From Candidatus Cloacimonadota bacterium (GTDB taxonomy: Bacteria > Cloacimonadota > Cloacimonadia > Cloacimonadales > Cloacimonadaceae), in contig DAHVPC010000011.1 of NCBI GenBank assembly GCA_027318475.1, positions 1-36,142 of the forward strand: a DNA stretch of 36,142 nt. Reading direction: 5' to 3'. Position numbers and translations under genes: made by a program. The notes under the pieces are model-generated. The model ran no database searches. It saw only the letters and a program-made list of their open reading frames with translations, and was not told where the DNA came from. Shown here one piece after another: positions 21,801 to 31,264 of the stretch. The first letter of the stretch is position 1. The number at the start of each line of letters is the position of its first letter.

Positions 21801-22026
21801 ACACATGGTTCGTCTGGATACCGTTCCGCTTTTAAGTCAACTGGAGTTGAAAGACGCGGGAGCATCGGCTTCAGGTGATGTTCAGATTGGGCCAACGCCT
21901 GGAAACCAAGCCCGTTATCCAGGTTCCTACATCGCTGGCATCCAGGATAAAGGTGGTCGGATTCGTTCTTCCCGAATCAGAATTCGCCCCGAAGTGGCTT
22001 CCCTGATCCAGAAAATCCCGGTTTAG
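21801..22026. other. Intergenic stretch with no convincing gene
   Basis: An open frame of 73 codons from ATG 21805 (ending 22026, plus strand) is present, but its product shows no recognised family, signal peptide or strong ribosome-binding site, and it abuts the inverted-repeat element. I see nothing else here. Confidence 0.4.
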
Positions 22027-22112
22027 CTCCCGTAACCATTACGCGGTCATTGCGCGGTCATTACGGGCAAAGCGCGCGATAACCGCGTAATGATGGCGCA
22101 ATGATCGCCGGA
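22027..22112. repeat. Palindromic intergenic repeat with 11-nt TCATTGCGCGG units, copy 3
   Basis: CCATTACGC-GGTCATTGCGC-GGTCATTACGGG faces GCGCGATAACC-GCGTAATGATG-GCGCAATGATC across AAAGC-type central sequence. It ends about six bases before the stop of the small membrane protein gene at 22118 and may act as its 3' hairpin. Confidence 0.8.
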
Positions 22113-22117
22113 GGGAA

Positions 22118-22483
22118 TCAGGGATTGGGGGTGGTTTTGGTCTTTTTGGCCTGCCTGAAATGCTCCAGCAGGAACAGTAATCCCGCCAGGATCGGCGCTC
22201 CGGAGATGGTGAGGAAGGTGTCCCACCGGTTGTAGGTTTCAAAGGCGATGGCAAAGGCTGCCCCCATGGCCACGAAGATCAGGGCGGCGATCAAAGGGCG
22301 GCGCCAGGTGAGCCAGATGATGATGGCCAGGACAAGGGTGGGGATGTTGTGGATGAAGAAACCGAGCAACTTGCTCCCGAGGCTTCCGTTCCCCTCGAAG
22401 GAATCGGCGGACATCAGCAGCATGAACAGCGCCAGCAGAATGACCAGCACGCGCGGAATCCAGATCAACCAGGGATATTTCAT
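22118..22483 (-). CDS. Small four-helix membrane protein, function unknown
   Basis: The 121-residue protein has four hydrophobic segments at about 5-24, 36-58, 63-82 and 88-108. The sequence WIPRVLVILLALFMLLMSAD, the FIHNIPTLVLAIIIWLTWRRP stretch and a short charged tail (EHFRQAKKTKTTPNP) resemble a widespread family of small uncharacterised bacterial membrane proteins (DUF7670-like); I recognise the pattern but not a function. ATG 22483 follows AAGGAG. The in-frame ATG at 22621 would read through the hairpin repeat and was rejected. It is divergent from the 22745 gene and stands alone. Confidence 0.8.
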   Translation of the reverse strand: MKYPWLIWIPRVLVILLALFMLLMSADSFEGNGSLGSKLLGFFIHNIPTLVLAIIIWLTWRRPLIAALIFVAMGAAFAIAFETYNRWDTFLTISGAPILAGLLFLLEHFRQAKKTKTTPNP

Positions 22484-22549
22484 CGTGAACTCCTTTCTTC
22501 GGTTTACCAATAAACTAATTGCATTTGATGGGATTACCAGCACGATCAG

Positions 22550-22624
22550 GTAGTGTCGCTGGACACAGCGGTATATTGAGCAGCGGGTAAAACATCTTAT
22601 TGTCGCTTTGGCAAGCGACACTAC
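22550..22624. repeat. Inverted repeat GTAGTGTCGCT...AGCGACACTAC with an inner hairpin
   Basis: The outer arms (22550-22560 and 22614-22624) are perfect 11-base inverted repeats. Within them TGTCGCTT-TGGC-AAGCGACA (22601-22620) forms a perfect eight-base-pair hairpin. The same hairpin in reverse orientation is at 31959-31978. Confidence 0.7.
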
Positions 22625-22679
22625 GTACTTCTTGTTGACCCTGAATGGCGCAATCTCATCTCGCCGAAGGCGATTTCAC

Positions 22680-22685
22680 TTGACA
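22680..22685 (+). promoter_or_regulatory. TTGACA, candidate -35 element of the 22745 gene
   Basis: CTTGACA lies 59 bases before the ATG. Seventeen bases later the sequence is AAGTCT, a poor -10. Confidence 0.3.
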
Positions 22686-22744
22686 TAATAATACTATTCG
22701 CCAAGTCTGGCAGATGTGTCCAATTCTCTATGATGGGAGGAAGG

Positions 22745-24562
22745 ATGAATAAGATCCAGCGATGTTTGGTTTTGGCCGCCGGCGCTGTTCTGGCTGTGTC
22801 TCTGGCGGCTCAGTCCGGGCTGGAATGGGCGGTTTCTTTCGGGGACCAGGAGAGCGATGACGAATCGGGCTACTTCAGCCTTAACGGAGACAACTCCGGA
22901 AACCTCTACGTGAGCGGCACCTACATCTATTCCATCGCCTTTGGCAGCCACGTCCTTGCCACTCCGCAAACCGGACAGGACATCTATCTGGCGAAAAAAG
23001 CGGTGTCCGGAGAGTGGCTCTGGGCTGTTTCCGCAGTTGGCAGCGCTGCCAGCGAAGGCCGCAACTACGTGGATCTGGCTGGGAACTGCTTTCTCTACGG
23101 CGAATACCTGAATACGCTCACTTTCGGCGACCAGACGCTGTCCAACAGCTACTCCACCAGCCGCAAACAGGCCTTCATAGCGCAGGTGGACTCCGACGGC
23201 AATTGGCTCTGGGCGCAGAACATAGCCCTCAATTACCTGAATGGCTTGTGCCGGGATTCAGCGGGGAGTTTCTTTCTTTGCGGCTATATCATCGATCCGG
23301 TGAATTCCATCTTCGAAAGCAAGGCCCTGAAGCTGGATTCCGCGCTGCAACCCGTTTGGACCACACTGCTGAGTACCGAACCCCTCTACACCAAGGAGAT
23401 CCATCTGGACCAAAACGGCTGGATCGAATGCGTCGCCAAGGAACACTATCTGAAACTTACTCCCGGCGGCACGATCGTGCTCAACCTCACTTTGCCGGGC
23501 ATTTACATGGATTTCGCCTTCGCTGCTGAAGGCAGTAAATATTACCGGGGCTACGCCGACGAACCTCTGGTTATGGGCAGCCAGAGCGTTCCCGTGGGCG
23601 GATTCCTGGCCAAAATGGTCAACTCGGAATATTGGGCTTGGGTGCTGATGGACAGTTCGCCGGATTACGGATATGGAGGCGGAGTGGCTGTGAACGCTGC
23701 AGGTGAAGTCTATATCACAGGTTCGTTCACCGGATCGCGGACTTTCGGAGATCTGACTCTCACCAATTCAGGCGGAGCGGACATCTTTATCGCCAAGGCC
23801 AGTTCCGGCGGCGTCTGGCAATGGGGCAAGCAAGGCGGTGGCCAAACTGCAGGGGATGCGGTCCGCTACAACGGGATCGAGATCGGCCCCACCGGCAATA
23901 TCTATCCCTGGGGTAATTTTCGGGGCACGCTTACCTTGGGTAACGACACAGTGGATTCTGTTTCACCACTGTTCTCTGATCAGTTTCTGGCGCAGTTCCT
24001 GGAGCCCACGCTGAACCTGCTCACGCCAGAGCCTGGCGATATCTGGTATCTGGATAACCCCCAAATTGTGACTTGGGACCATACATGCGACTGGCAACCC
24101 AGAGAAGTCGATTTTTGCCTGGTTCCTCAAACTGCTCCCCACGGACTAATCTATATTGACTCAGACGATGTGGACGCAGAAACCTTAACCGTTGATGTCC
24201 TGGTTGACGATATACCGCCGGGCAACTATGATTTTAAGGGAACGCTTTCCGGCACCACAGTGGAATCCTCTGTTCCCATCACTATTGCCAATGCCGTTCC
24301 CATTCCACCCCAGAATGTCCGGTGCGAGGTCTCGGGCAATAACATCATCGTCACTTGGGATCCGGTGACCCAGGATGCCAATGGCAACCCCATCACACCC
24401 AGCGGCTATCAAGTGTATGTGAGCGCGAATCCCAACGCAGGTTTTTTCGCCTATGGAACGCCCGCGACGGGCACCACTTTTACTGATTACAATGTAGCAG
24501 TCGCTTATGGCAGGAGGTTTTACCGGATCGTGGCGCTGGTCAATCAGCGGGGAAATCCCTAG
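22745..24562 (+). CDS. Secreted propeller-like protein ending in an FnIII domain
   Basis: The protein has 605 residues and a signal peptide (MNKIQRCLVLAAGAVLAVSLAAQ). The first two thirds (about 25-425) hold repeated short units such as 'GNLYVSGTY...FGSHVLATP...DIYLAKKAVSGEWLWA' and 'GEVYITGSFTGSRTFGDLTLTNSGGADIFIAKASSGGVWQWG'. This is the SBBP-like beta-propeller pattern with (F)G(D/S) and DI(Y/F)(L/I)AK motifs. A beta domain (about 430-520, NPQIVTWDHTC...) resembles Kre9/KNH-type Ig modules. An FnIII domain (about 525-605, PPQNVRCEVSGNNIIVTWDP) ends the protein with no type IX-like tag. ATG 22745 was chosen for its GGGAGGAAGG site and signal peptide. It converges on the PFOR gene. Function is unknown; it is probably extracytoplasmic. 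Confidence 0.82.
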   Translation: MNKIQRCLVLAAGAVLAVSLAAQSGLEWAVSFGDQESDDESGYFSLNGDNSGNLYVSGTYIYSIAFGSHVLATPQTGQDIYLAKKAVSGEWLWAVSAVGSAASEGRNYVDLAGNCFLYGEYLNTLTFGDQTLSNSYSTSRKQAFIAQVDSDGNWLWAQNIALNYLNGLCRDSAGSFFLCGYIIDPVNSIFESKALKLDSALQPVWTTLLSTEPLYTKEIHLDQNGWIECVAKEHYLKLTPGGTIVLNLTLPGIYMDFAFAAEGSKYYRGYADEPLVMGSQSVPVGGFLAKMVNSEYWAWVLMDSSPDYGYGGGVAVNAAGEVYITGSFTGSRTFGDLTLTNSGGADIFIAKASSGGVWQWGKQGGGQTAGDAVRYNGIEIGPTGNIYPWGNFRGTLTLGNDTVDSVSPLFSDQFLAQFLEPTLNLLTPEPGDIWYLDNPQIVTWDHTCDWQPREVDFCLVPQTAPHGLIYIDSDDVDAETLTVDVLVDDIPPGNYDFKGTLSGTTVESSVPITIANAVPIPPQNVRCEVSGNNIIVTWDPVTQDANGNPITPSGYQVYVSANPNAGFFAYGTPATGTTFTDYNVAVAYGRRFYRIVALVNQRGNP

Positions 24563-24574
24563 ACAGACACAGCT

Positions 24575-24607
24575 AAAAAAACCGGCGAAGGGTCGCTCCG
24601 CCGGTTT
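24575..24607 (-). terminator. Rho-independent terminator of the PFOR gene
   Basis: On the minus strand AAACCGGCG pairs with CGCCGGTTT around an 11-base loop, followed by further T (seven A on the plus strand at 24575-24581). The convergent plus-strand gene ends at 24562; on that strand the stem is followed only by TTT, so it may terminate both, but better for PFOR. Confidence 0.85.
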
Positions 24608-24631
24608 CCATATCGCTAGCGAGGGCTTGGT

Positions 24632-27600
24632 TTAGACCTCGGTGAGTTTCTTGTATTGCAGATATCTTTCCTTGAAGAAGGTTTCCGCGGCGGCCTGGAA
24701 TTTTTCCGAGCGCTCGGGGAAGATCCTCTTCAATCCGGCATAGCGGGTCTCGCCGTTGAGGAATTCCTGCACGCTGAGCGTGGGTTCCTTGCTATCCAGG
24801 GTGAGGGGATGCTTGCCCTGCTGATGGTTGAGCGGATTGTAGCGGTAGAGCAGCCAGTAACCGGCATCCACAGCGGCTTTCTGGCGTTTTTGGGATTGCG
24901 ACATGTCGATGCCGTGGTTGATGCAGGGAGCGTAGGAGATGATGATGGAGGGTCCGGGATAAGCCTCGGCTTCCAGGATGGCGTTCATGGCCTGCACCTT
25001 GTTGGCGCCCATGGCTATGGAAGCGACGTACACATATCCGTAGCTCATCATCATCATGCCCAGGTCCTTCTTGTTGGTGTTCTTGCCGGCCTCGGCGAAA
25101 CGGGCAATCGAACCGAGCGGCGTGGCTTTGGAGGCCTGTCCGCCGGTGTTTGAATAGACCTCGGTATCCAGCACGAAGATGTTCACGTTCTGGTTGGAGG
25201 CCATCACATGGTCCAAGCCGCCATAGCCGATATCGTAGGCCCAGCCGTCGCCGCCGATCGCCCACACGGATTTGTCAATCAGGTAATCCTGCAGTTCCAC
25301 AACGCGTTTTAGCAGGGGTTGGCAGCCTTCGCAGGCCTTTTCCACAGCAGCGGGAAGCAGTGCTTTGACCTTCGCGGCGTTGTCCTTGGCGGCGGCATCC
25401 ACGCCCGTCCAGTGTTCCAGGGCGTAGCCCAGGGCTTCCTTCAGGGCGGGATCGATCGCCTTGTCTTGCAGGGCCTGCAGGGTGAACTGGAGCAGTTTGC
25501 GGTGGGAATTGACCGCCAGGCGCATGCCGAAACCGTATTCCGCGTTATCCTCGAAGAGGCTGTTGGCCCAGGCGGGTCCTTTGCCGTCCTTGTTTTTGGC
25601 ATAGGGCATGGTGGGGAAGGTGCCGCCCCAAATCGAGGAGCAGCCTGTGGCATTGGCGATGATCATGCGGTCGCCGAAGAGCTGGGTGAGCAGCTTGATA
25701 TAGGGCGTTTCGCCGCAACCCGCACAGGCTCCGGAGAATTCCAGCAGGGGCTGTTTGAACTGCGAGCCCTTGACGTTGTTTTCCTTGAAAGAGGCCAGCA
25801 CATCGGAAGGCAGGGCGTCGAAGAATTCGTAGTTGTCCTGTTCGCCTTTGGCGCGTTCGTCTTCGATGGGGCTCATGACGAGGGCTGCCTTGGGGCATTC
25901 GTTTACGCAAACGCGGCAACTCTGGCAGTCGTCGATATACACCTGCACCTTGTATTGATAGCCTTCGGCGCCAGTCGCCTTAAGGGTTTTGAAGGTGGCG
26001 GGGGCGGATTTGAGGTCGTCTTCCTGCATCAGTTTGGCACGGATGGCTGCGTGGGGGCACACGAAGGAACACTGGTTGCACTGGATGCAGTTTTCGGGGA
26101 TCCAATGCGGCGCGAAGGGAGCCACGCGGCGTTTTTCCAGTTTGGCGGTTCCGCTGGGAACGTAGCCGTCCAGAGGCATGTCCGAAACTTTTATCTTGTC
26201 GCCCTGTTCGCGCATGATGGGCTCGATGACGTTGGTGGTAAAGGCGTCCGAGCCATCCGGCACCAGTTTCTTCTGCGGCGTGCATTGATCGGGGATCGCG
26301 GCGGGAATATCCACTTCCTTGAGCGCTTCGTTCACCTTGTCCACGGCGTCCAGGTTCATTTTGACCACTTCTTCGCCTTTGCGTCCATAGGTCTTCTTGA
26401 TCGATTCCTTGATCAGGTCGATCGCCTCAGCGCGTTCCAAAATGCCGGAAATAAGGAAGAACGCGGTTTGCATCACGGTGTTGACGCGTCCCCCCAGCCC
26501 CACTTCCTCGGCGATTTTGAGGCCGTCGATGTTGTAGAACTTGATCTTGCGGTCGATGATGGTCTGCTGCATTTCGCAGGTGAGGTGGTTGAAGGCGTCT
26601 TCGCGGCTCCAGAAGGAATTGAGCAGGAACACTCCGCCCGGCTTGATGCCGCCCAGCAGGTCGAACCGGCCGATGAAAGCCTGGTTGTGGCAGGCCACGA
26701 AGTCTTCCTGGGTGACGAAGTACTGGCTGCGGATCGGGCTTTTGCCGAAGCGCAGGTGGCTTCTGGTGATGCCGCCGCTCTTCTTGCTGTCGTATTGGAA
26801 GTAGCCCTGCACATACATGTCCGTGTGGTCGCCGATGATCTTGATGCTGTTCTTGTTGGCGCCCACAGTGCCGTCGGAGCCCAGGCCCCAGAACTTGCAG
26901 TTGATGGTTCCTGACGGGCTGGGATCGAGGTATTCGTCCAGAGGCAGACTGAGGTGGGTGACGTCGTCTTCAATGCCCACGGTGAAGCCATGGAAGCCGC
27001 CAGCCATCAGGTGCTTATAGACGGCCAGGACCATGGAGGGAGTGAAATCTTTGCTGGAAAGGCCGTATCTGCCGCCAATGATGTGGATGTCCGGGCGGGT
27101 CTTGAGGGCGGAAACCACGTCCAGATACAGCGGTTCGCCGATCGAGCCCGGTTCCTTGGTGCGGTCCAGCACGGCGATGTTCTTTACGGAGGCGGGCAAA
27201 GCGGCCAGGAAGTGTTCCACGCTGAAGGGACGGTAAACGCGGACCTTGACCAGGCCTAGTTTCATGCCGCGCTGTTCGTTCAGGTACAGGATGGTTTCCT
27301 CGATCGTTTCGCAGCCGCTGCACATGGCTACGATCACGTGTCCGGCTTCAGGATGGCCAACGTAGTCGAAAAGATCGTAGTTGCGGCCGATCTTGGCGCC
27401 GACTTGCCGCATCGTATCCTGGATGGCTTGGGGCGCGTCCAGATAGATCTGGTTGGTAGTTTCGCGGCCCTGGAAATAGACGTCCGGATTCTGCTGGCCG
27501 ACCTTCATGCGGGGATGGTCGGGATTGAGCGCGCGCTTGCGGAACGCTTCGACCAGTTCGCCGTCGTTCAATTCCGCCATGGCCTCATAGTCGATGACCT

Positions 27601-28153
27601 CGACCTTTTGCAGTTCGTGCGAGGTGCGGAAGCCGTCGAAGAAGCAGAGGAAGGGGATGGAGGTCTTCATGGTCGCCAATTGGCAGACCAAAGCCAGGTC
27701 CATCACTTCCTGCACGCTGTTGCAGGCAACGAGGGCGAAGCCGGTGTTGCGGGCGCTCATCACGTCCGAATGGTCGCCGAAGATGGAGAGGGATTGCGCG
27801 GCCAGTGAGCGCGCGGTGACATAGAATACGGTGGGCAGCATCTCGCCGGCGATCTTGTGCATGTTGGGCAGCATCAGCATCAGGCCTTGCGAGGCGGTGA
27901 AAGTGGTGGTGAGGGCTCCGGCGGATAGCGAACCGTGCACGGCTCCCGCAGCTCCGGCTTCGGACTGCATCTCGATTACGTCGACCGTGGTGCCGATGAT
28001 GTTTTTCCGGCCTTCCGAGGCCCAGGCGTCCGAAAGTTCGCCCATGGTGGAGGATGGGGTGATGGGGTAGATGGCCGCCACTTCGGCGAAGGCATAGGCG
28101 ACGTGCGCCGCCGCGGTATTGCCGTCCATGGTGGCTTTGGTGTTCTTAGCCAT
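24632..28153 (-). CDS. nifJ: Pyruvate:ferredoxin (flavodoxin) oxidoreductase, homodimeric type
   Basis: The 1173-residue single-chain PFOR oxidatively decarboxylates pyruvate with CoA to acetyl-CoA and CO2 while reducing ferredoxin. The N-terminal domain has AAAHVAYAFAEVAAIYPITP-type sequence (pyruvate/TPP domain I). Two [4Fe-4S] ferredoxin motifs are visible: CIQCNQCSFVCPH (about 690-702) and CQSCRVCVNECPK (about 744-756). The TPP-binding C-terminal part has SGACAGCGETPY (about 803-814), NATGCSSIWGG, GGDGWAYDIGYGGLDHV (about 966-982) and YSNTGGQ. All domains expected of the about 1170-1200-residue family are present with no frameshift. AAAGGAG lies before the ATG. The enzyme is cytoplasmic and oxygen-sensitive, and is central to fermentation, feeding ferredoxin-dependent electron carriers. 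Confidence 0.97.
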   Translation of the reverse strand: MAKNTKATMDGNTAAAHVAYAFAEVAAIYPITPSSTMGELSDAWASEGRKNIIGTTVDVIEMQSEAGAAGAVHGSLSAGALTTTFTASQGLMLMLPNMHKIAGEMLPTVFYVTARSLAAQSLSIFGDHSDVMSARNTGFALVACNSVQEVMDLALVCQLATMKTSIPFLCFFDGFRTSHELQKVEVIDYEAMAELNDGELVEAFRKRALNPDHPRMKVGQQNPDVYFQGRETTNQIYLDAPQAIQDTMRQVGAKIGRNYDLFDYVGHPEAGHVIVAMCSGCETIEETILYLNEQRGMKLGLVKVRVYRPFSVEHFLAALPASVKNIAVLDRTKEPGSIGEPLYLDVVSALKTRPDIHIIGGRYGLSSKDFTPSMVLAVYKHLMAGGFHGFTVGIEDDVTHLSLPLDEYLDPSPSGTINCKFWGLGSDGTVGANKNSIKIIGDHTDMYVQGYFQYDSKKSGGITRSHLRFGKSPIRSQYFVTQEDFVACHNQAFIGRFDLLGGIKPGGVFLLNSFWSREDAFNHLTCEMQQTIIDRKIKFYNIDGLKIAEEVGLGGRVNTVMQTAFFLISGILERAEAIDLIKESIKKTYGRKGEEVVKMNLDAVDKVNEALKEVDIPAAIPDQCTPQKKLVPDGSDAFTTNVIEPIMREQGDKIKVSDMPLDGYVPSGTAKLEKRRVAPFAPHWIPENCIQCNQCSFVCPHAAIRAKLMQEDDLKSAPATFKTLKATGAEGYQYKVQVYIDDCQSCRVCVNECPKAALVMSPIEDERAKGEQDNYEFFDALPSDVLASFKENNVKGSQFKQPLLEFSGACAGCGETPYIKLLTQLFGDRMIIANATGCSSIWGGTFPTMPYAKNKDGKGPAWANSLFEDNAEYGFGMRLAVNSHRKLLQFTLQALQDKAIDPALKEALGYALEHWTGVDAAAKDNAAKVKALLPAAVEKACEGCQPLLKRVVELQDYLIDKSVWAIGGDGWAYDIGYGGLDHVMASNQNVNIFVLDTEVYSNTGGQASKATPLGSIARFAEAGKNTNKKDLGMMMMSYGYVYVASIAMGANKVQAMNAILEAEAYPGPSIIISYAPCINHGIDMSQSQKRQKAAVDAGYWLLYRYNPLNHQQGKHPLTLDSKEPTLSVQEFLNGETRYAGLKRIFPERSEKFQAAAETFFKERYLQYKKLTEV

Positions 28154-28422
28154 GGATAACTCCTTTTATGTCTTTTAAATATAGTTTGTTACGCGATTTC
28201 AGACATCTCTTTTCAGAGTGCTGTTTATGTCAATGAAATTCGTGGAGAGCGGGCAGAGCAGAAGGATGGCAGGGTCAGAGCGATCCACGTTCCCAAGGCT
28301 GGAAGCCCAATGCCTGACGCAGCACTGCCGCGCCTCCCGCGGATTTCGCGGGTGGTCAGGGAGAGGTTCGGGATAGGCGCGCCGGACAGCCCGCGCCACC
28401 AAAGGCGCAAGGGCAGGCTGCT
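28154..28422. other. Intergenic region between nifJ and the M16 peptidase gene
   Basis: The nifJ-proximal 70 bases are AT-rich and include ATTGACA (TTGACA on the minus strand at 28228-28233), 74 bases before the nifJ ATG, a candidate -35. The rest (about 28240-28422) is GC-rich with a CCCGCG-GATTT-CGCGGG hairpin (around 28340) and no convincing gene; two short overlapping minus-strand frames have no recognisable product. It may be an intergenic repeat or a gene remnant. Confidence 0.4.
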
Positions 28423-31239
28423 TCAATCCCGGGACGTTTCCGGCAGCATCACTAGGGTCAGTTGGTTGCGCCCGTAATTCAGGTATTTCCGGGCGGCTTT
28501 GGCGACGCTTTTCCGGTTGATGGCGGAGAATCCGGTCTCGGCGATACCCTGGGTGAGCGGCAGCCCCTGCTTCAGGTTGGACGCCATCTGCGAACCCCAG
28601 TAACGGTTGGAGCGGATCATTTCCGAATGCACCTGCTGTAGTGTGGCGCGTGCCGAAGCCAGATAGCGTTCGTCGATGAGGCCCCGGCGCAGACTGTCCA
28701 GAGTGGCTTCGGTGGCGGCGTTGAGTTCATCTACACGGGCTGGCGAGCAAGCCATGAAGGTGAAGACCTGGATGTGGGGCCGGGGGTAATTCGAGGTATT
28801 GGGCACGGCCTGGACCACATAGACCCCGCTGAGGTTTTCGCGGATGTTTTCCCGCAGTTTTTCGTTGACGACGTGCATCAGGGCGTCCAGCAGGACGCTA
28901 TTCCTGGCGTTGAAAGAGTATTTGGCGTTGGTGATCAGGGAGGCGAAGCTGCGTTCGCTCTGGCCTTGCCTGAGTTGGATCTTGCTTTTACCCTGCACCG
29001 GATTCAAACCTACGTCCCGGGCCTTTTCCTTGCGTCCTTGCGTGGGCAGGTTGGCCAGATAGGTGTTGCACAATTCCCGGAGTCTGGCTGCGTCGAAATT
29101 GCCCACGATCACGAAACTGAAGTCCGAGAAATCGCCCCAGCGATCCCTATAGATCCTCTCCAGATCGGCCAGTTTTACGGCATCCAGATCGGCTTCGGCG
29201 AGTGATATGGTATAAGGGTTGCCGCCGTAGATCGCGGAACCGAGTTTGTCCCCGAACACGTTCATGGGCTCGAGGTTGTAGTTGTCGTAATAGGCCTTGG
29301 TACGCTGGATGAAGGAGGCGAATTCCGCGTCGTCAAACCGGGCGTTGGTGCCGTATTGGTGGATCATTTGGAACATCACTTCCAGATCCTGGGGCGAGCA
29401 GGAGCCATTGAAGCCTTCGGAGGTCAGGGACAGATCGAGACCAGCCCGCGCCACTTTGCCCACTTTGGCTTTATCCAGGGAAATGGCGTCGAAATTGCCG
29501 AATCCCGATTCCGCCACGTAGTCCGGCAACAATTTAGCCGCCGGAATGTCCGCCGCCGGATATTGCGAGTATCCGCCGGGACTTGTGGCAAAGAGCAGGA
29601 CCTCGTCGTCCTTGAAATCGGTCTGTTTGGCATACACGGTCGCGCCATTGGCCAGCACCCAGGTCTGCACTCCGTTTGCGGCGTCGAAACTTTCCTTCTT
29701 CAGGTTGCGGGAAGCGGGAATGGCCGGCATCAGGGGCTCGTTCACCACTTTGTCCTCATAGGGTCCGATCTGTTGCGCGGTGGCGTTGGAAACTATTTCC
29801 AGCAGGCGTTCCTGAGTCGGGTAAGCTAGGCCTTCTTTGGCTGGGGCGCCGATGGAGACGCACATGTTCTTTTCTGGGATGAGCTGCGCCACCAGCGAGT
29901 TTACCTCATCCAGGGTGATGGTTTCCAGAAAGGCTTCCACCAGTTCGAGGGCCTGGTCCGGAGACATGAACACATTGTTGTTGTTGACCGTGAAAATCAA
30001 GCGCCAGGCCAGCATATCCGAATCCCGGGTGTTTTTGCCTGCCACGTCGCGCTCCACGCGCCTTTTATAATTCAGTTTGGCGCGCTCGAATTCCGTGGGC
30101 AAAAAGCCATAACGCTGCACCCGTTCAGTTTCAGTGAGCAGTGTGGAAAGTGCCGTTTCGGCTTTGCCAGCCGTGAAATTGGCGGAAACGTAGGCGGCGG
30201 ACATGGTCCGCAGGATGGAATACTCGTAGCCATAGGCATAGGAGTAGGGCGGATCGGCCTGCTTGCTGAGTTCATCCAGCCGGGTGTTCAACATCTCATA
30301 AAACAAGGTACGGCGCAAACTGGCCAGGTAGTCGCCCAGGTTCTGGAAAGTCTGCACGGGTTTTTTCCACATCACGCTGAGGTCGTTGGCAGTGTATTCG
30401 GGATCAGTGACCACCACAGCTTGGGGCGTAAGGTTGTCCGGAACGTAGAAATCCTGGCGGGGCCTGGGATTTGTGCGGGCGGGAATGGGTCCGAAGAATT
30501 CCTGGATCAGGGCCAGGATCTGCTGCGGATCGAAGTCGCCTACCACGACCACGGTCTGCAGGTCCGGGCGGTACCAATCGGTGTAAAAACGTTTCAGGGC
30601 TTCGTGGGGGAAAGTGCTGAGCACCTCAAAGGTGCCGATGGGAGAGCGCTCCGCGTAGCGCGAACCAGCCAGGAACACGGCGTTTTGGGCGTCTGATACG
30701 CGTTGGTCGGCGCTTTGCCCCAAGCGCCATTCCTCGATGATGACTCCGCGTTCCCGTTCGATCTCGGCGGGATCGAAGCTCACCTGCCAGGCCATTTCGG
30801 AGAGGATCTGCAGGCCCTTGCGCAGTTTTACCTGGTCGTCAGTGGGGAGTTTGAAGGTGTAGGTGGTGTTGTCGTATCCCGTCATGCCGTTCAGGCCGTT
30901 GGAATAGCCCATGCCGATCGAAGAGAGGTAGTTCACCATCTCGCTTTTAGCAAAACTCTTGGTGCCGTTGAAGGCCATGTGTTCGGTGAAATGCGCCAGT
31001 CCGCGCTGATCGTCGTCTTCGTTGACGGAGCCCACATTGATCGAGAGGCGCAGTTCGGCCTTGTTTTCCGGCTTGGGGTTGGCCAGGATGTGGTAGGAAA
31101 GTCCGTTTTCCAATTGGCCGGAAAGGATGGCGGGGTCCATTTGCAGGGGCAGTTGCAGCAGTTCGGCCGGGATCTGGCCCGGCAAACCGAAGGCCAGGCT
31201 CAAAAACAGGGCGCACAGAAGGGCAGATATGCGTTTCAT
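28423..31239 (-). CDS. Secreted M16 family zinc metallopeptidase (insulinase-like)
   Basis: The 938-residue protein has a signal peptide (MKRISALLCALFLSLAFGLPG). The inverted zinc motif HFTEH is at His83-Glu86-His87, within RGLAHFTEHMAFNGTKSF, and the third ligand is expected in IERERGVIIEEW about 76 residues downstream (Glu163). Two M16 halves are seen: the active N-terminal half (about 35-480) and a C-terminal half (about 520-930) with an inactive-type fold, including FVIVGNFDAARLREL, as in periplasmic PqqL-like enzymes. Such enzymes degrade peptides in the cell envelope. GGAGAAACC precedes the ATG. It lies 25 bases after the lipoprotein gene on the same strand and is probably cotranscribed with it. 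Confidence 0.93.
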   Translation of the reverse strand: MKRISALLCALFLSLAFGLPGQIPAELLQLPLQMDPAILSGQLENGLSYHILANPKPENKAELRLSINVGSVNEDDDQRGLAHFTEHMAFNGTKSFAKSEMVNYLSSIGMGYSNGLNGMTGYDNTTYTFKLPTDDQVKLRKGLQILSEMAWQVSFDPAEIERERGVIIEEWRLGQSADQRVSDAQNAVFLAGSRYAERSPIGTFEVLSTFPHEALKRFYTDWYRPDLQTVVVVGDFDPQQILALIQEFFGPIPARTNPRPRQDFYVPDNLTPQAVVVTDPEYTANDLSVMWKKPVQTFQNLGDYLASLRRTLFYEMLNTRLDELSKQADPPYSYAYGYEYSILRTMSAAYVSANFTAGKAETALSTLLTETERVQRYGFLPTEFERAKLNYKRRVERDVAGKNTRDSDMLAWRLIFTVNNNNVFMSPDQALELVEAFLETITLDEVNSLVAQLIPEKNMCVSIGAPAKEGLAYPTQERLLEIVSNATAQQIGPYEDKVVNEPLMPAIPASRNLKKESFDAANGVQTWVLANGATVYAKQTDFKDDEVLLFATSPGGYSQYPAADIPAAKLLPDYVAESGFGNFDAISLDKAKVGKVARAGLDLSLTSEGFNGSCSPQDLEVMFQMIHQYGTNARFDDAEFASFIQRTKAYYDNYNLEPMNVFGDKLGSAIYGGNPYTISLAEADLDAVKLADLERIYRDRWGDFSDFSFVIVGNFDAARLRELCNTYLANLPTQGRKEKARDVGLNPVQGKSKIQLRQGQSERSFASLITNAKYSFNARNSVLLDALMHVVNEKLRENIRENLSGVYVVQAVPNTSNYPRPHIQVFTFMACSPARVDELNAATEATLDSLRRGLIDERYLASARATLQQVHSEMIRSNRYWGSQMASNLKQGLPLTQGIAETGFSAINRKSVAKAARKYLNYGRNQLTLVMLPETSRD

Positions 31240-31264
31240 GATGGTTTCTCCTTATTTTTCCGGC

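Noticed and set aside
21805-22026. 73-codon plus-strand frame between two repeat elements
   Set aside because: No family match by eye, weak ribosome-binding site, and position between repeats. It could be a decayed fragment, but I cannot support a gene.
25319-26914. 531-codon open frame on the plus strand opposite PFOR
   Set aside because: Antisense to highly conserved nifJ coding sequence; no known family, and no separate ribosome-binding site or promoter that stands out.
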